A stretch of 64,000 bases of DNA, from contig JAJTIE010000025.1 in NCBI GenBank assembly GCA_021300195.1, forward strand, positions 44,728-108,727, read 5' to 3'. The position numbers and the translations under genes were made by a program. Source of the stretch: Bacteroidota bacterium (GTDB lineage: Bacteria > Bacteroidota > Bacteroidia > J057 > JAJTIE01). Of this stretch, positions 28,401 to 35,602 are shown piece by piece (position 1 is the stretch's first letter; each line of letters opens with the position of its first letter). The notes under the pieces are model-generated. The model saw nothing but the letters and a program-made list of their open reading frames with translations, ran no database searches and was not told the origin of the DNA.

Positions 28401-28996
28401 CACCCGAGGCCTACAACGAGATAAAGGAACGGCACGACTTCATTACCGAACAGAAGGCCGACCTGATACAGGCCAAACAAGACCTGGTGCAAACCATAGC
28501 GGAAATAGATGAAACCGCCTGCACACAGTTTATGGAAGCCTTTGACCAGATACGCGCACACTTCCAGCGGGTATTTCGTACCCTCTTTACCCAAGAGGAT
28601 GACTGCGACATTGTGCTGGCCAACCCCGATGACCCCCTGGAGTCGCCCATCGAGGTGATGGCACGCCCCAAGGGCAAGCGGCCCAGTGCCATCACCCAGC
28701 TGAGTGGGGGCGAAAAAACCCTCACCGCCATCTCCCTGCTCTTCTCCATCTACCTCATCAAACCGGCACCTTTCTGTATATTCGACGAAGTGGATGCGCC
28801 GCTGGACGACGCCAACATCGACAAGTTTAACAACATCATGCAGGAATTCAGCAGCGAAAGCCAGTTTATCATCGTAACCCACAACAAGCGCACCATGGTA
28901 AAAACCCACATCATGTACGGAGTAACCATGGAGGAAACCGGCATAAGCCGTGTGCTGCCCGTAGACCTGCAAACCCTAAAACTGCAACCCGCATGA
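25427..28996 (+). CDS. smc: chromosome segregation protein SMC
   Basis: 1189 residues, typical for bacterial SMC. It forms the ATPase rod of condensin with ScpA/ScpB, organising and segregating the chromosome. The N-terminal head has Walker A GPNGCGKSN at residues 31-39. Long coiled coils (about 170-500 and 690-1000, very Gln/Glu/Leu-rich) flank a hinge around residues 510-680 that contains the VGGGS loop. The C-terminal head has the ABC signature LSGGEKTLTA at about 1092 and Walker B FCIFDEVDAPLDD at about 1115. The start is fixed by the conserved MRLTKLEVQGFKSF. The stop overlaps the next ATG by 4 bases. Cytoplasmic, nucleoid-bound. Confidence 0.98.
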   Translation: MRLTKLEVQGFKSFADPIKLNFDAGITGIVGPNGCGKSNVVDAIRWVLGEQKTRNLRSEKMEDVIFNGTSQRKRANVAEVAITFENTRNILPTEYTTVTVTRKLYRDGDSEYLINQVPCRLKDIHNLFMDTGIGSDSYAIIELGMVEDLIKDKANARRQLFEEAAGVSRYKLRKKETLGKLDEVEKNLERVEDILFEIDKNLKSLEKQAKRAEQYLNLKAQYRHASSQLAYLKVENLLHQHEQLKAQDEQLVEGVTQAQSGAHLHEARVQELNKDIIQQEQVLNKEQKKYNQHVEHIRKLEREKEVRSERLKFYQKNEEELQHQIEQNKQKADFNTKNIQRLEQEVEQTAQTVQTRAGETKALELQVAELQAQNKQQKTELDAHAQQLKEQEQSLQQQIRERELRTYQISSLQGQLKQTEEDTESRSQDIDAFQEKIQTLQRAADELEQTVLAGQKRKLETEAAIQRLREENEQHADQLARLRRTLDAKQNEYNLTKSLVDSLDGFPESVRWLKQQVPVTREAPLIGDIFAADDQLKIPLENYLEPYLNYYVVFSRADALRALAMLKDSSKGRANFFILEEIKQEMRARKAKPAYRPKDGKPAQPVLELVEYSEEYAELARYLLEGVYLYDGEVSGEDIPEHVALIRSSGAAINKRFSVGGGSIGLFEGKRLGRAKNLGKLDKEIEKLSAKLEKEEAELAGRKAQLAELQNQLPGKELEQQQRSLVDQQKQLEVVKTKAQEYRNLIERTGARREGIEQEIAKLEAELKAREPQLAQLQAEVDQLYRTQNQMAEAWQRLNDQYTELNQTYNQQNIAYHQSENLLGNLKRELDQEQDRRKNLHTQLEQLKKNLDEARAQVKDLVDNNLSNDDEIVALYDTKKQMEEHLTFLEDRLANTKTSLQQVDKGIREARSKEQQIQALRNDLRDQMNELRLQQSSVRERLQVEWHLTIEELDIETLFGTPTPELSVDEVEKTVLRLREKYAKFGEVNTTAPEAYNEIKERHDFITEQKADLIQAKQDLVQTIAEIDETACTQFMEAFDQIRAHFQRVFRTLFTQEDDCDIVLANPDDPLESPIEVMARPKGKRPSAITQLSGGEKTLTAISLLFSIYLIKPAPFCIFDEVDAPLDDANIDKFNNIMQEFSSESQFIIVTHNKRTMVKTHIMYGVTMEETGISRVLPVDLQTLKLQPA

Positions 28997-29418
28997 TTGT
29001 CCTCAGCCTACTATACTGCCTGCTAGCCCTGCAGCCAACCCCACCCCCGCCTGCCGAGGGATACAGCCTGCATGTAGACTTTCGCACCAGCCAGGCAGCC
29101 GGAACCCTCTACATCACCCTCTTCAGCACGGCCCAGGGATGGCCCGATGAGGCCAAACAGGCCTATCGAACAGCAAAGGTGCCATGTGGCGGACAGCAAA
29201 CCCTGCACCATTTCGCCAACCTGCCAGCTGGCAGCTACGCCCTGGCCGCCTTTCAGGACCTGAACGGGAATGGAGAACTGGACACCAACCTCTTTGGTGT
29301 CCCTACAGAGCCCTATGGTTTTAGCAACAATGCCCGGGGTACCCTGAGCGCCCCAAACTTCGGAGAATGTGAGATAAAATTGCGTAACCAACAGAAGATA
29401 ACCATTACGCTAAAATGA
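28993..29418 (+). CDS. DUF2141 family exported protein
   Basis: 141 residues with an N-terminal hydrophobic signal. The body matches DUF2141: the motif AAFQDLNGNGELDTN at about residues 88-102 (a Ca-binding-like D-x-N-x-N-G-x-x-D loop), then FGVPTEPYGFSNNARG. The family is common in Bacteroidota and its function is unknown. The ATG overlaps the smc stop (ATGA), indicating translational coupling to smc; that is an odd partner and may be only an operon convenience. Confidence 0.85.
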   Translation: MIVLSLLYCLLALQPTPPPPAEGYSLHVDFRTSQAAGTLYITLFSTAQGWPDEAKQAYRTAKVPCGGQQTLHHFANLPAGSYALAAFQDLNGNGELDTNLFGVPTEPYGFSNNARGTLSAPNFGECEIKLRNQQKITITLK

Positions 29419-29506
29419 CTAGGCCACATCGGATACAAACTGGGGCACCCTCCCACCCAGGCCAACAAGAAGCACCTATACCGAATTTACACCTACTGCG
29501 AGCATC

Positions 29507-31165
29507 ATGACCGAATCGCTAGCCACCAGGTACACCGTAGGCGGGCATGAAGGCCCCATAAACGAATCGGCCCTGAAAAGGCAGGTGGAGGCGCTGACCG
29601 CACAGCTGCAGGAGGCAAAAGAAGCCCTAAAGCTGCAGCAGCAGGAAACCGAAAGCCAGCAATGGCTGGACAAATGCCTGGGCCGCTTTGATGAGGTAAT
29701 GCGGACCCACTTTGACAGAGGCCTACGGGACTACATGGAGGCCATTCTGCTAGAGATAAGCAAAATGATTCCCCTTGTGCAGGCAGCCCTGTATGTGCCA
29801 GACGAGCAGGAAAACAACGAAACACCCACAATAAAGCTAGCAGCAGGCTATGCCTGCAACATCGATCGGCTAGAGAAAAAGTGCTACATGCTGGGCGAGG
29901 GTATGATTGGCCAGGTAGCAAAAAGCCGAAAACCCTATGTGCTGGAGAACCTGGGCAAGCACGCACCTATCATGCAGGGCAGTTCACTCGTGCAGCTCAT
30001 ACCGCAGTCGCTGGCTGTGTACCCCATTACCTACAACGAAGACCTGAAAGGCATCCTCGAGCTATGCTGCATCCAGCCACCGCAAGCACGGCAGCTGGAA
30101 CTGCTGGAACGGCTATGCCGAAACCTGGGGGCGAGCCTGGAAAGCCAGCTGAACCAACAAAAAATGAAACGCCTGTACCGGCAAAGCCAGGAAGCCTATC
30201 AGCAGCTGGCCGCGCAGGAGGAGGAAATGCGACAAAACCTGGAGGAACTACAGGCTACCCAAGAGGAGATGCGACGCATAGAGGTGGAGATGAAGCGACA
30301 AGGCGAGAGCCTGAACAGAACCATGCAGAATGTGCCGGGCATTGTGTACAGCTTTCAGCTGGAAATAGCAGAGCAGCGGCAGGGATTCCTGTACATGAGC
30401 AAGCAAGTAGAGCACATACTAGGCTTCACCGCAAAAACAGTGCTGGAAGACTATGGAAAAAACCAGACTGTGCAGATACACCCGGATGATGTGGCCGACC
30501 ATGACCGGAAAATGCTTGAAAGCCTTAGGCAGCAGACTAAATTCGTGTGGGAGGGCCGGATGCAACACCGGGATGGGCACTGGGTGTACCTGCGGGCCGA
30601 AAGCACGCCATACGGAGACGAAAGTGATGCAAACCGGATGATCTGGGACGGAATTCTACTGGACATCCGAGACCAAAAGCGCTATGAACAGGAGATGACA
30701 AGCAAAACCGAGGAACTGGCGGCCAGTGAGGAAGAGCTAAAGCAAAAGCTGGAGGTGCTAATGGCCACCCAGGAGGAAATGAACCGCATGCAAAAAGACC
30801 TGGAAACAGGCCACCGGCAGCAGGCCAGGCTGGTAGAAAGCATTCACGGCATCGTATTCACCCTGCGAGAGCAGGGCGGGGAGCTACAGACCGTGGCCCT
30901 GAGCAAACGACAGCTGTGGATAAAGCTGGGCCTAAGGCAAGAGGAATTGTACAACCCCACAGCAGGCACATTTGCACTGGAGCTACATCCAGCGGAAATA
31001 GAGAACATCCGGGCGCAGCTCCAGGACTCAAAGGGAAAATCGGAAGCAGTAGACTTCAACCTTCGCCTAAAAAATTCGGAAGGAAAATGGATCAGCTTCA
31101 AGGCACGCTGCCTACCCTACCAGGAGGAGGGGATCTGGCACTGGGATGGCGTGTATGGCTGGTAG
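29507..31165 (+). CDS. GAF-PAS-PAS sensor protein without output domain
   Basis: 552 residues, no signal peptide or membrane segment. An N-terminal coiled coil (about 22-50) leads to a GAF domain (about 60-215), whose end carries a CIQPPQARQLELLE-type helix. A Gln/Glu-rich coiled coil (about 218-265) precedes a PAS domain with PAC (about 268-400; HRDGHWVYLRAEST). A second coiled coil (about 395-445) leads to another PAS domain (about 440-552) that runs to the stop. There is no histidine kinase, GGDEF, HTH or phosphatase domain, so it must act through a partner. The helices contain repeated LQATQEEM / LMATQEEM motifs, common in Bacteroidota PAS proteins. A Crp/Fnr regulator follows 157 nt downstream; a functional link is possible but unproven. 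Confidence 0.85.
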   Translation: MTESLATRYTVGGHEGPINESALKRQVEALTAQLQEAKEALKLQQQETESQQWLDKCLGRFDEVMRTHFDRGLRDYMEAILLEISKMIPLVQAALYVPDEQENNETPTIKLAAGYACNIDRLEKKCYMLGEGMIGQVAKSRKPYVLENLGKHAPIMQGSSLVQLIPQSLAVYPITYNEDLKGILELCCIQPPQARQLELLERLCRNLGASLESQLNQQKMKRLYRQSQEAYQQLAAQEEEMRQNLEELQATQEEMRRIEVEMKRQGESLNRTMQNVPGIVYSFQLEIAEQRQGFLYMSKQVEHILGFTAKTVLEDYGKNQTVQIHPDDVADHDRKMLESLRQQTKFVWEGRMQHRDGHWVYLRAESTPYGDESDANRMIWDGILLDIRDQKRYEQEMTSKTEELAASEEELKQKLEVLMATQEEMNRMQKDLETGHRQQARLVESIHGIVFTLREQGGELQTVALSKRQLWIKLGLRQEELYNPTAGTFALELHPAEIENIRAQLQDSKGKSEAVDFNLRLKNSEGKWISFKARCLPYQEEGIWHWDGVYGW

Positions 31166-31322
31166 TCCGTCCACAAGCGTGTACGCTGCTAAATCATACG
31201 AGTAACCATACAGTGCAAAAGAAATCCGCCGCCAATACGCTCCCTGTAGGCGGGCTAATACTTACAACCGGTTGGATAGTATCTCCTATATTGCCAGAAC
31301 TAAAGTACTATAGACAATAGAA

Positions 31323-31904
31323 ATGGATGCTATCCGAACTTTTCTAGGCCGGTTTGCAACACTCAGCACCCAAGAATGGCGCACTTTTGAACAACTTGTA
31401 ACGAGGATCGAAGTAAAAAAAGGCGAACCCATACTTATGGCCGGCGAAGCGTGTCGTTTTCTGGCATTTATCGAGCGGGGCTGTTTTCGGATGTATGCCG
31501 AAGAAGAGGGGCGCGAACAGGTTCTCGAGTTTTTCTTTCCGGGCGAAACAGCTACAAATTATCGGAGCTTTCTTACTGAAGATCCATCTGCACACTACAT
31601 TTCAGCTATCCAGCCTTCTACCATATACATACTGACGAAAACCAACTTGCAAACCTTATACCAAGCACACCCAAAATTTGAACGCGTTGGCAGGCTGGTT
31701 GCAGAAGCAATCTACCTGCGGATAACCCGAAAAATTGATCTCCTACAAAACTACACACCCGAACAACGATACAGCCTGCTGATGGCCCAAAACCGAGAGC
31801 TAGTACAGCAGGTACCTCAGTATATGATAGCATCCTACCTGGGAATACAGCCCGAAACACTTAGCCGGATAAAGAAAAGGATGACCCCTAAAAAGCCAGA
31901 TTAA
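31323..31904 (+). CDS. Crp/Fnr family transcriptional regulator
   Basis: 193 residues. An N-terminal cyclic-nucleotide-binding-like beta-roll (about 20-115) contains the typical F-I-E-R-G-C-F-R-M-Y turn and FFFPGE. A dimerisation helix follows, then a C-terminal winged helix at about 150-190. Its recognition helix reads P-E-T-L-S-R (Glu178, Ser181, Arg182), the E-x-x-S-R pattern by which FNR contacts TTGAT half-sites. No N-terminal Cys cluster is seen, so it is not an iron-sulphur FNR. A matching palindrome, TTGAC-N4-GTCAA, lies 5 nt after the stop and before the next gene, which is its probable target. Confidence 0.92.
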   Translation: MDAIRTFLGRFATLSTQEWRTFEQLVTRIEVKKGEPILMAGEACRFLAFIERGCFRMYAEEEGREQVLEFFFPGETATNYRSFLTEDPSAHYISAIQPSTIYILTKTNLQTLYQAHPKFERVGRLVAEAIYLRITRKIDLLQNYTPEQRYSLLMAQNRELVQQVPQYMIASYLGIQPETLSRIKKRMTPKKPD

Positions 31905-31908
31905 GTTC

Positions 31909-31922
31909 TTGACCAAAGTCAA
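31909..31922. promoter_or_regulatory. FNR-type palindrome TTGAC-N4-GTCAA
   Basis: Reads TTGACCAAAGTCAA, a perfect inverted repeat with the FNR spacing. It sits between the Crp/Fnr gene and the outer-membrane protein gene. If the weak -7 box TACTTTA at 31963 is used, the site centres near -60, the class I activator position. Probable operator of the upstream-encoded regulator. Confidence 0.6.
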
Positions 31923-31985
31923 TGCGCCAGACAAACTTTGATGCCAATTTTGCTGGAAAATCTACTTTAACACAAGAGAAAGCTT

Positions 31986-32567
31986 ATGAAAAGGTTACTA
32001 ATCGTCATCTGTGCCAGCATGATGGCAAGCAATGCAACAGTGTATGCGCAGGCTGATGAAGAGCCACGACGTAGGTGGGGGGCCGAACTAAACGTTCTCT
32101 GGCCTATCTTTCCAGGAAACATATATAAGGGACAAGCCACCTATGAGACCTGGCGGCAAAACCAGCTTGCCGGAGATGTATACCTTGGCTTCCATATCCG
32201 CCCATTTGAAAAGCGAGACGACGAAGGCGAGTTTTCTAATTATGCCCTAACGTTTGGCTATCGTCAGTACTTCTGGCAGGGGCTACACGCAGAGCTGTAT
32301 CAGGCATTTGGACCTGGATTTAACCGAGATAATGTGATAGACGGCAAAGACTATACCAGCTGGGACTATGAGTGGGGCATGCTACTAGGCTATAGGTGGG
32401 AGTTCTTGAAAAAGGAAAAAAGAGAGAAGGTGAAATACAGCCCATATTTGAGCACCCAGCATGGTTTCTATTACCTTGCTTCGCGCAGCAATCCTCACCC
32501 TATCCGAGATTATTCAGGAGAAGTACCAATCTATGTGGGTACGCTTAACATAGGGGTGCGGTTCTAA
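31986..32567 (+). CDS. DUF3575-like outer-membrane protein
   Basis: 193 residues with a signal peptide (cleavage near TVYAQA). Aromatic-rich alternating strands (YALTFGYRQYFW, LLGYRWEF) and a final Phe (GVRF) suggest a small outer-membrane beta-barrel; the pattern resembles DUF3575 proteins, though I am not certain of the family. It lies directly downstream of a Crp/Fnr regulator gene with an FNR-like palindrome between them, so it is probably that regulator's target. Function unknown. Confidence 0.65.
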   Translation: MKRLLIVICASMMASNATVYAQADEEPRRRWGAELNVLWPIFPGNIYKGQATYETWRQNQLAGDVYLGFHIRPFEKRDDEGEFSNYALTFGYRQYFWQGLHAELYQAFGPGFNRDNVIDGKDYTSWDYEWGMLLGYRWEFLKKEKREKVKYSPYLSTQHGFYYLASRSNPHPIRDYSGEVPIYVGTLNIGVRF

Positions 32568-32571
32568 CCCG

Positions 32572-32632
32572 ACTTGCACGCCACTTCGCACTTATTCCAT
32601 ACTGCTGGAGAAACAAAGTGCAAGATGCAAGT
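32572..32632. terminator. possible bidirectional terminator hairpin
   Basis: An interrupted inverted repeat between converging genes: ACTTGCA and GCACTT on the left pair with AAGTGC and TGCAAGT on the right, loop about 22 nt. There is no clean T-run, so the call is tentative. Confidence 0.35.
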
Positions 32633-32691
32633 TCTAGGAAGAACGCCTTGCATATTGCATTTTGGTGGTTTGGTTGATTTGTGTAGTTAAT

Positions 32692-33519
32692 CTACTGAAC
32701 ACTCTGCTTAAATAGTGCGTAGGCCCGTTCGGTAGCCTTCACCACCGAGCGGATAACAGCAGAACGCAGGTTCAGGTCTTCCATTTCCATAATGCCATCT
32801 ATGGTTACACCGGCAGGGGTAGTTACCTGGTCTTTCAGCTGAGCCGGGTGCATACCGCTAGCCAGCACCATCTCTGCCGCACCCTTTACCGTCTGGGCCG
32901 CCATCAGCAGGGCCAGGTCTCGGGGTATACCTACCTTTACCCCCGCGTCACTCATCGCCTCTATAAACAGATATACATAGGCAGGGCCTGCCCCACTTAG
33001 GCCCGTACTGGCATTCATCAGGTCCTCCTCTATCCAGGCCGTGTGGCCTACAGCCTGGAAAACTTCCTCTACACGTGCGTCCATTTCTTCTGCCCCCTGG
33101 CTACCCCTGGCAATAACCGTCATGCCCTGCCCCACAGTGGCCGGCGTGTTGGGCATGGCTCGGTATACGGGTATGGTACGGCCTACCTGCTCTTCCAGAA
33201 AAGAGATGGGCACCCCCGTCATAATGCTCACTACAGCACGCACATCATCCCAGCAGCCTTGCAGTGGCTGCAGCACCCGCTCGGCCATATAGGGTTTTAC
33301 GGCCAGGATAACAAGCTCCGAATTAAGCACCACCTCCCGGGGGTCGTTACCCGTGTGGATGCCCATGGCGGCAGCCAGTGCCCGGGCACTTTTTGCCTGC
33401 TTGGTACAGGCATTTATGTCCTCTCGTCTATACGTTCCGCGCTTCAGTAGCCCGGCCAGTAGGGCCTGGCCCATGTTTCCGGCACCAATCAGGCCTATTT
33501 TGTACTTCTTTTCGTGCAT
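32692..33519 (-). CDS. proC: pyrroline-5-carboxylate reductase
   Basis: 275 residues, the usual ProC length. It reduces 1-pyrroline-5-carboxylate to proline with NAD(P)H, the last step of proline synthesis. The Rossmann motif GLIGAGNMGQALL is at about residues 9-21. The family signature follows: AVKPYM, RAMPNTPATVGQGMT, and the C-terminal dimer domain with LSGAGPAYVYLFIEAM and a VTTPAGVTIDG stretch. It diverges from ccmC with 40 bases between the starts. A TAGTTTTA box (minus strand, 33527-33534) just before the ATG is a weak -7 candidate. Cytoplasmic. Confidence 0.97.
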   Translation of the reverse strand: MHEKKYKIGLIGAGNMGQALLAGLLKRGTYRREDINACTKQAKSARALAAAMGIHTGNDPREVVLNSELVILAVKPYMAERVLQPLQGCWDDVRAVVSIMTGVPISFLEEQVGRTIPVYRAMPNTPATVGQGMTVIARGSQGAEEMDARVEEVFQAVGHTAWIEEDLMNASTGLSGAGPAYVYLFIEAMSDAGVKVGIPRDLALLMAAQTVKGAAEMVLASGMHPAQLKDQVTTPAGVTIDGIMEMEDLNLRSAVIRSVVKATERAYALFKQSVQ

Positions 33520-33559
33520 GTGCTGTAAAACTAGGCAAAAGCTCGTTTATTTGCAGCCA

Positions 33560-34300
33560 ATGACGAAAAACAGGTATTTACGCCTCGTTTACAAGAGCCT
33601 CGCCATTCTGCTGCTTACCTACGCCCTGTGCTTTGGGCTGCTGGGCACGCTGCCCCGTGTGGGCCAGCTGGGGCACACAGCCCGAAACCTGTTCTACCAT
33701 GTACCGATGTGGTTTACCATGTATTTGGTCATGTTTGTGTCTTTGTACTACACCCTGCGCTACCTGCACAGCCAGCACGCGCACCACGACCTGAAAGCCA
33801 AGGTGGCGGCACAAATAGGCGTACTGTTTGGGCTAATGGGGCTAGCCACGGGCATTGTATGGAGCCGCGTAACCTGGGGTGCCCTGTACCCCAATAGCGA
33901 GCCCCTGGCCTGGTGGAGCTGGGACCCGAAGCAGACCTTTGCGCTGGCTGCCGTGCTGATGTACCTGGCCTACTTCCTGCTACGGGGTAGTATAGAGGAC
34001 AAGGCCAAGCGGGCGCGCATAGCCGCTGTGTACAACGTATTTGCCGGGGTCAGCCTCATCCCGCTTACCCTGATTATACCCCGCATGATGGGGGGCCAGC
34101 ACCCGGGTGCGGGGGGCGGTGGGCCGCTGTTTAGCCAAGACGACATCAGCAACGAGTTTCGCGCTGTTTTCTATCCTGCCGTCCTGGGCTTTATGTGCCT
34201 GGGCCTGTGGCTGCTCGAACTACGTGCACGCACCGAAATCCTGCAGCACGAATACGAGGAAACCGAACTGGAAAAAGCCCTTAGTACGCCCCATGCTTAA
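33560..34300 (+). CDS. ccmC: cytochrome c biogenesis protein CcmC/CcsA type
   Basis: 246 residues from the ATG at 33560; a longer in-frame start would run back through the proC start and has no support. About six transmembrane segments. The haem-handling WWD motif appears as LAWWSWDPKQT at about residue 117, with His residues in flanking loops (HTARN, FYHVPMW). CcmC presents haem for cytochrome c maturation in the inner membrane. The next gene (ccmD-like) overlaps its stop by 8 bases. CcmB, CcmA and CcmE are not in the window. The Gly-rich loop GGQHPGAGGGG is in a predicted periplasmic loop. Confidence 0.92.
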   Translation: MTKNRYLRLVYKSLAILLLTYALCFGLLGTLPRVGQLGHTARNLFYHVPMWFTMYLVMFVSLYYTLRYLHSQHAHHDLKAKVAAQIGVLFGLMGLATGIVWSRVTWGALYPNSEPLAWWSWDPKQTFALAAVLMYLAYFLLRGSIEDKAKRARIAAVYNVFAGVSLIPLTLIIPRMMGGQHPGAGGGGPLFSQDDISNEFRAVFYPAVLGFMCLGLWLLELRARTEILQHEYEETELEKALSTPHA

Positions 34301-34472
34301 ACTACTCAGCCTACTGCAAGCCACGCCAGATGGCCTGCTGTTTCGCAGCGAAAAGATCTTCGCCGTACTAACGGTCATTCTGCTCATTTGGGTAGGCATC
34401 ATCGTCTACCTGCTGCTCACCAACCGGAAGATCAGCCGCCTGGAAAGGCGCTTCTCTCAACCTAAAAAGTAG
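34293..34472 (+). CDS. ccmD: CcmD family protein
   Basis: 59 residues; the ATG overlaps the ccmC stop by 8 bases. One transmembrane helix at about residues 22-44 (VLTVILLIWVGIIVYLLL) precedes a basic cytoplasmic tail containing TNRKISRLERR. Size, position and the tail fit the small CcmD proteins that stabilise the CcmC-haem-CcmE step. The family is poorly conserved, so the call leans on context. Too short to recognise by domain alone. Confidence 0.8.
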   Translation: MLKLLSLLQATPDGLLFRSEKIFAVLTVILLIWVGIIVYLLLTNRKISRLERRFSQPKK

Positions 34473-34603
34473 CGGCAACAGGGAAGGAAGGTAAACCTGC
34501 CAGCTGTATCCGGCACAACCCGCGCCTATTAGTCAAACCCAGCTAGCCGAACGATGTGGGCCCAACCCGAGGGCTAACCTGGCCAGCAGGGGCAGTCGGG
34601 CAA

Positions 34604-35590
34604 CTATAGGCCAGCCCGCTGATGTGTAATTACATCCAGCAAGATTGCTTCCAAGGGATAGGCAATCTGAAAATTCAGCGTCGCCTCCAGCTTGCTAATG
34701 TCGGCAGTGCGCCGATTCATGTCCTCAAAGCCCTTGCCGTAGGCAGCCTCATAGCTAACGTGCTCCAGCCTGCTGTGGCTATCGGCAAGGGAGATGACCA
34801 AGCGGGCAAGCTCGTTGATGGATACCTCTATGGGGTTCCCCACATTGAATACTTGGCCGATTGCGGCATCGGCCTCCATGAGGCCCATAATGGCACGAAG
34901 TGCATCCTGCACGTGCAGGAAGCTGCGCTTCTGCTCGCCGCTGCCAAACACACGCAGCGGCTGATTAGCCAGCGCCGCCTGCACAAAATTGGGGATCACC
35001 ATGCCATACTGGCTGAGCTGGCGTGGCCCCACCGTGTTGAAGAAGCGCACCACCACAACCCGGCTGCCATACTCCTTGTGAAAAGCCAGTGCCAAGAATT
35101 CATCCATGGCTTTGGTATTGGCATAGGCCCAGCGGTGGTTCTGCGTACTGCCCTCTATGCGGTAGTCATCCTCCTTCAGCTTGCGGGTGCCGGTGTCATC
35201 CAGCAGGTCTAGGCTGCGGCCATATACTTCGCTCGTGCTAGCCACCAGCAGCTTTTTGTCATACTTGTGGCAGGCATTCATTACCACGTCCATGCCCCGT
35301 ACGTTATCCAGTATGGTGGTTACGGGGTGATCCATGATGTACTTTACCCCCACAGGGGCCGCCAGGTGGTACACATGGTCGGCCCACGCCACCAGCGGGT
35401 CTACCGTGGGGGCATGGGTAACCGTTTGTTCTACAAACTCAAACCTTGGGTGATGCAGTACGGTAGCCAGGTTTTGTAGCCTGCCTGTAGCCAGGTTATC
35501 CAGCACCTTCACCTCATCGCCCCGGGCTACCAGCCGCTCGGCCAAGCTGGAGCCAATGAAGCCTGCACCACCGGTGATAAAGACCCGCAC
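34604..35590 (-). CDS. NAD-dependent epimerase/dehydratase (extended SDR)
   Basis: 328 residues starting at a GTG 12 nt after the pnp stop; no upstream ATG is available and the NAD motif GGAGFIGSS at residues 7-15 fixes the start. The active site reads S-T-S-E-V-Y (118-123) with Tyr156 and Lys160 in YANTK. Sequence features (DNLATG, HLAAPVGVKYIMDHP, FFNTVGPRQ, SFLHVQDA) resemble UDP-glucuronate decarboxylases and other nucleotide-sugar epimerases/dehydratases. Probable role in surface polysaccharide synthesis. It ends an apparent rpsO-pnp-epimerase run on the minus strand. Confidence 0.88.
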   Translation of the reverse strand: MRVFITGGAGFIGSSLAERLVARGDEVKVLDNLATGRLQNLATVLHHPRFEFVEQTVTHAPTVDPLVAWADHVYHLAAPVGVKYIMDHPVTTILDNVRGMDVVMNACHKYDKKLLVASTSEVYGRSLDLLDDTGTRKLKEDDYRIEGSTQNHRWAYANTKAMDEFLALAFHKEYGSRVVVVRFFNTVGPRQLSQYGMVIPNFVQAALANQPLRVFGSGEQKRSFLHVQDALRAIMGLMEADAAIGQVFNVGNPIEVSINELARLVISLADSHSRLEHVSYEAAYGKGFEDMNRRTADISKLEATLNFQIAYPLEAILLDVITHQRAGL

Positions 35591-35602
35591 AGCTATCGAG
35601 GC

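Noticed and set aside
27396..28403. 335-codon open frame on the minus strand inside smc
   Set aside because: Antisense shadow of the GC-rich smc coding sequence; the composition is Arg/Pro/Ala-rich without domain features, and the plus-strand SMC frame is complete with all motifs.
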